DNA of 64,000 nucleotides from JAKVAV01 sp047633195 (GTDB lineage Bacteria; Bacteroidota; Bacteroidia; Flavobacteriales_D; Cryomorphaceae). A model generated the notes under the pieces. The model had not been told where the DNA came from. It worked only from the letters and a program-made list of their open reading frames with translations, and made no database searches. The DNA is taken from NCBI GenBank assembly GCA_047633195.1, contig JBLIEU010000002.1:62001-126000 (forward strand), written 5' to 3'. Both the position numbers and the translations under genes were made by a program. Positions 60,550 through 64,000 of this stretch are shown piece by piece (position 1 is the first letter of the stretch; each line of letters opens with the position of its first letter).

Positions 60550-62505
60550 ATGACTGTTTGGATAAAATCACTTCTTTTCTCGGCCATTGCTATTTTTTCC
60601 TCTCTGGTTGTCTCTGCTCAGGACGAGAGCATCTTTACTAAGGATGATTTTTCAGTCGAACTTCCTCATTTAATTATTGATGGTTTAGAGTCTTCGGGAA
60701 CGCTTATTTGCAATGACTTAGATAAACTCTATCTCCTTGGGAATAGTGCGCAGGTATTAATCAATGGAGAAAGGACAACCTTAGGTTTTCAAGACGGCAA
60801 GGCCGAATTTATAATGTCCTTTGATCGAAACGAACCGATGTCGATTAAAGTCGGTGGCTTTACTTCAGTAAAAGAAATAACACCGATGCCCTTATGGTTA
60901 TCCGTTATTCCGCCATTACTGGTAATTGCTTTGGCGCTCTCCTTCAAGGAAGTAGTGAGTAGTTTGATAGCAGGCATATTCGCTGGAGCAATCATTGTAG
61001 CTCATTTTTCCACCGACTCAGACGGGTTTTTAACAGGACTTCTCTCGGCCATTGACACTTATATGGTGCAGGCAATGGTCGATTCAGGTCACGTATCCGT
61101 AATTCTTTTCTCAACGATAATTGGCGGGATAGTCGCCGTTATTTCCAAAAATGGCGGGATGCAAGCGGTTGTCGACAAAATTTCTAGAAAGGCAAATAGT
61201 CCCAAGTCAGGGCAGCTCGCTACTTGGTTTTTAGGAATAGGAATTTTCTTCGATGATTACGCGAATACTTTAGTGGTTGGAAATACCATGAGGCCTTTAA
61301 CCGATCGATTAAAAATCTCTCGTGAGAAGCTAAGCTATATCGTAGACTCCACCGCCGCGCCCATCGCGGCAATTGCGCTTATCACCACTTGGATTGGCGC
61401 CGAATTGGGCTATATCCAATCGGCTCTCGATCAGATCAACTCGGGCTCAGTGGTGATTGAAGCAAGTCCCTACATCATTTTTCTCGGCTCGTTGAAGTAT
61501 TCGTTCTACCCAATTTTCGCGCTGGTTTTCATGTTGATCCTCATTCTGAGAAACAGAGATTTTGGCCCGATGTATAAAGCAGAGGTGAAGGCCAGAGAAT
61601 TTGGAGTTAACTCAGCTGCATCTGGCGAATCAGCCGTTGATTTGGAGGAATTTGCACCTCAAGAAGGGATCAAGTTAAATATGTGGAATGCCATTATTCC
61701 GATTTTGGTGGTAATCTTAGGAACAGTTGCTGGGCTTCTTTATACTGGTATTGACGCTGACCCGTCGGCTTGGAGTTCAAGTGAACTGCCGTTTGGCAGA
61801 AAGCTCTCTATCGTAATTGGAAACTCTGATAGTTACAAGGCTTTGCTTTGGTCGTCCACTTTCGGGTTGATCGTCGCCATTCTTCTTTCAACTTTGAGAA
61901 GGACTCTTACGTTTAGTAATTCGATTTTGGCATCAATAGAAGGATTTAAGACCATGGTTCCCGCCATTGTTATCTTGATTTTAGCCTGGAGTTTGGCTGC
62001 TTTGACAGATCAAATGCACACGGCTGATTATCTCGCAGGCCTGTCCGAGGGTCGATTGGCCGTTTGGGCATTGCCCGCAGTTACTTTTTTGCTTTCGGCA
62101 GTGGTAGCGTTTTCTACGGGTTCCTCTTGGGGTACGATGGCGATTATTTATCCCATTATGCTGCCGCTGGCTTGGGCGCTCTCCCTCGAGAGTGGAATGG
62201 AAGCAGCCTTGGCAATGGAGATTTTCTTAAACACGACTTCTTGTGTGCTGGCAGGCGCTGTTCTTGGAGATCATTGCTCGCCCATTAGCGATACCACCAT
62301 TTTGAGTTCCCTCGCGACTCGATGTGATCACTTGCAGCATGTCAAGACACAAATGCCTTATGCTTTGACGGTCGGATTGGTCGCCGTAATATTTACCACA
62401 TTGTCCGCCTTGTTTTCTATTCCGTGGTTGCTCAATTATTTAATCGGTATTGCTTTGTTGTACCTCGTGGTTTCCCTTTTGGGAAAGAAGGTGACGGCTG
62501 ACTAG
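60550..62505 (+). CDS. nhaC: NhaC-family Na+/H+ antiporter with exported N-terminal domain
   Basis: A 651-residue protein. It begins with a cleavable-looking signal (ending SLVVSAQ) and about 80 residues of beta structure (DFSVELPHLIIDGLESSGTL). From about residue 115 it has 10-12 membrane helices of the NhaC/ArsB fold, with the signature ILGDHCSPISDTTILSS near residue 575 and IFFDDYANTLVVGNTMRPL earlier. The extension is unusual; NhaC proteins are normally about 480 residues. It expels Na+ for H+, or exchanges organic acids as some NhaC relatives do. Stop lies just before repeat copy 5. Confidence 0.88.
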   Translation: MTVWIKSLLFSAIAIFSSLVVSAQDESIFTKDDFSVELPHLIIDGLESSGTLICNDLDKLYLLGNSAQVLINGERTTLGFQDGKAEFIMSFDRNEPMSIKVGGFTSVKEITPMPLWLSVIPPLLVIALALSFKEVVSSLIAGIFAGAIIVAHFSTDSDGFLTGLLSAIDTYMVQAMVDSGHVSVILFSTIIGGIVAVISKNGGMQAVVDKISRKANSPKSGQLATWFLGIGIFFDDYANTLVVGNTMRPLTDRLKISREKLSYIVDSTAAPIAAIALITTWIGAELGYIQSALDQINSGSVVIEASPYIIFLGSLKYSFYPIFALVFMLILILRNRDFGPMYKAEVKAREFGVNSAASGESAVDLEEFAPQEGIKLNMWNAIIPILVVILGTVAGLLYTGIDADPSAWSSSELPFGRKLSIVIGNSDSYKALLWSSTFGLIVAILLSTLRRTLTFSNSILASIEGFKTMVPAIVILILAWSLAALTDQMHTADYLAGLSEGRLAVWALPAVTFLLSAVVAFSTGSSWGTMAIIYPIMLPLAWALSLESGMEAALAMEIFLNTTSCVLAGAVLGDHCSPISDTTILSSLATRCDHLQHVKTQMPYALTVGLVAVIFTTLSALFSIPWLLNYLIGIALLYLVVSLLGKKVTAD

Positions 62506-62514
62506 TCTTCTTTT

Positions 62515-62678
62515 AGTGTCTATCTATAAAGTCGACTACCTTCTTTGTCCGATCAATAGTCCCTTCGGCTTGGCTCAGGAAAGGGCACTGACCAATGTCA
62601 ACTGCTTAGTTTACAGAACTGCGTGCAAGTTGCTATCGAACTATCTATTTCAAACTCCCTACAAATTAACAGACTCTA
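62515..62678 (+). repeat. Dispersed intergenic repeat, copy 5
   Basis: It begins AGTGTCTATCTATAAAGTC, then CTACCTTCTTTGTCC, ACTGACCAATGTCAACTGC, TTACAGAACTGCGTGC, GCTATCGAACTATCTATT and TTAACAGACTCTA. As in copy 4, the terminal CTA is the stop codon of the following minus-strand gene. Confidence 0.7.
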
Positions 62679-64000
62679 TTTAGTCTCCTTAGAAATGACC
62701 AGCGGAGGCAGCAAAGTGAAATCAAATAGCAATGCGAAGCCCAAGGTGAGCGTTACGAAGAGACCTATGAAAAAAGTGCTTTGGAATGAGCTGAAGCAAA
62801 GCCCAATAAATCCTCCAAAAAGAATGATGCTGGTAATAATAAGTGCCTTTCCAGTGTGCAAGTAGGCATTCCTCATTGCATCGTATTGACTCTTTCCTTT
62901 CATCAATTCGAGCTTGTACCTACTCAAAAGGTGAATCGTATCATCCACGGCTATTCCGAAGGCGATGGTAAATATGATACTCGTGCTCATATTGAGGTTG
63001 ATTCCTGCGAGAGCCATTACGGCGCCTACTGCCAAAAGGGGCAGCAGATTTGGCACCAAGGCAATTAATACCATTCGGAAAGAGCGGAACATGAGGCCCA
63101 TTAAAATGGAGATCAATATAAATGCTGCGCCCAATCCTTTTGATAGGCTTTCGACCAATGTTTGGTTCGTTCGATCAATCAAGGTACCCGTTCCCGTAAT
63201 CGTCACTGTGGCTTTTTTCGCAATTCCTTCTCTTTCGAGGAAATCGTTTAACTCTTCGTTTTTAGAAGCGAAATGCTGGGCACCCAAATCTCCAACTCTT
63301 CCTAAAACTCGAATATAACCACCGTCCTCGGTGGTGAGGTTGGATATTTTCCCTGTGGACAGGATCTTTTTATAGTCCTTCAATATGCGTTTTAATTCGC
63401 CCTCTTTTTCTGGAAGGCGATAGAATTCATTTCTTCCACCATGGCTGCTGCGGTTGAGTTCTTTCAAAACAGAAAGTGGCGACATAACCGCACCAACTCC
63501 GTAATTGGCTTCTAAGAAATGGTGAATCTTATCGAGTGATTGAAAATATTCGGGATCGCTCAAATCAACTTCGTTATCCCATTCTAATCCCATGTCAAAT
63601 GGCCGAACACCCGAAAAGTACTGATCGAAAAAAGTAAAGTCTCGCCTCAGTTTTTCACTCTTTTTCAGGTCCTCTAGTAGGTAGTTGTTCAAATCAATGG
63701 TGGTAACCCCAGCTATCATTACCACGCTTAGGAGACCGGTTGTAATGAACACTTTCTTTCGATACTTGGTGACGAAATCGAACATAGAGAGCAAAAAACC
63801 ATCCCATTTCTGAGTGCTGTTTGATTCCAAATATCTCTTTGGTTCTGAAAACAGCGTGAGGCAAGCAGGCATCATAATGATGGCAATGACAAAAGCGGCC
63901 ATTACTCCTACAGCAGTTAGCACACCGAATTCTTGAAGAGATGGAATTCCCGTAAACCAGAGGCTAGCAAAACCAATCGACGTTGTGATACTGGTGAGAA
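62676..64000 (-). CDS. RND-superfamily (MMPL) transporter, C-terminal part (5' truncated)
   Basis: The frame is open to the window edge, so the start lies beyond 64000; 441 residues are visible. A hydrophobic block near the edge (FGVLTAVGVMAAFVIAIIMM) is followed by a large extracytoplasmic domain (about residues 70-290) and five final helices with VDDTIHLLSRYKLE. This sterol-sensing-domain-like segment is characteristic of MMPL exporters and lipid transporters of this superfamily. The substrate, probably a lipid or hydrophobic compound, is unknown. Its stop codon is supplied by repeat copy 5. Confidence 0.88.
   Translation of the reverse strand, partial: LTSITTSIGFASLWFTGIPSLQEFGVLTAVGVMAAFVIAIIMMPACLTLFSEPKRYLESNSTQKWDGFLLSMFDFVTKYRKKVFITTGLLSVVMIAGVTTIDLNNYLLEDLKKSEKLRRDFTFFDQYFSGVRPFDMGLEWDNEVDLSDPEYFQSLDKIHHFLEANYGVGAVMSPLSVLKELNRSSHGGRNEFYRLPEKEGELKRILKDYKKILSTGKISNLTTEDGGYIRVLGRVGDLGAQHFASKNEELNDFLEREGIAKKATVTITGTGTLIDRTNQTLVESLSKGLGAAFILISILMGLMFRSFRMVLIALVPNLLPLLAVGAVMALAGINLNMSTSIIFTIAFGIAVDDTIHLLSRYKLELMKGKSQYDAMRNAYLHTGKALIITSIILFGGFIGLCFSSFQSTFFIGLFVTLTLGFALLFDFTLLPPLVISKETK

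Noticed and set aside
1..64000. CRISPR arrays, rRNA genes, complete insertion sequences or phage gene clusters
   Set aside because: None was seen on reading either strand; the S74 domain protein is a T9SS-exported cell protein, not part of a prophage.

Overview
The window is a chromosomal segment of a Bacteroidota bacterium, most likely a marine or aquatic member of the Flavobacteriales. The evidence is: several proteins with type IX secretion (T9SS) C-terminal sorting domains; TonB-dependent receptors with carboxypeptidase-like N-terminal domains; lipoproteins ending their signal with a Cys; an LptD/OstA-like pair; Bacteroidota-only families such as the 'ABC transporter ATPase'-labelled protein; and many -7 elements of the form TAnnTTTG, the Bacteroidota housekeeping promoter. 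I see no rRNA, tRNA, CRISPR array, insertion sequence or prophage. Coding density is high and most genes sit in tight operons with 4-base start/stop overlaps.

Layout. 1-4.8 kb: the end of a PBP4-type carboxypeptidase, then a leftward operon trkA-trkH-HAD phosphatase-TPR protein. 5.0-8.1 kb: a cobalamin riboswitch drives a BtuB-like receptor and a T9SS-secreted DUF4465 protein, a probable vitamin B12 uptake module. 8.1-12.3 kb: a second receptor cluster (His-rich secreted peptide, TonB receptor, acidic lipoprotein, second lipoprotein), probably for a metal such as zinc. A strong terminator hairpin is embedded at the start codon of its last gene. 12.3-15.7 kb: a small secreted protein, a DPP-IV-type peptidase and a PP1-like phosphatase. 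15.7-20.6 kb: a leftward operon of amidase, MlaD-like protein, two Fe-S oxidoreductase subunits and a conserved Bacteroidota protein. 20.6-25 kb: LptD and an OstA-like protein, convergent. 23.4-32 kb: a long leftward run glyA-fahA-rsh-fur family-STAS-purA-ostA-like.

32-39.7 kb: a DCC thiol oxidoreductase, two T9SS surface proteins, a 2-Cys peroxiredoxin, a ZIP metal transporter with a methyltransferase, and a SiaB/SiaC switch pair. 39.9-46 kb: a large ABCG-type half transporter with an N-terminal extension, two secreted proteins and a sodium:solute symporter. 46-52.6 kb: priA, an acyltransferase, a thioesterase, gamma-glutamyltransferase and a cyclophilin. 52.6-57.2 kb: DUF1883, a HEPN-domain protein with an Ig-like tail, a DUF1684 protein, and an oxyR-led operon of small membrane or zinc-ribbon proteins. 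57.3-64 kb: a lipoprotein, a cytochrome c/copper-monooxygenase-like protein with its redoxin partner, an NhaC antiporter with an extra secreted-type N-terminal domain, and the 3' part of an RND/MMPL transporter.

The least expected signals are: a family of five degenerate intergenic repeats (39.7, 49.9, 54.6, 58.0 and 62.5 kb) with shared ends and an interchangeable, sometimes palindromic, central segment; the terminator-over-start-codon hairpin at 11.54 kb; an orphan forward-strand terminator at 36.07 kb that may end a small RNA; and the HEPN/Ig-like fusion at 53.2 kb. All functional calls come from reading the sequence and recalling families; no database search was run.
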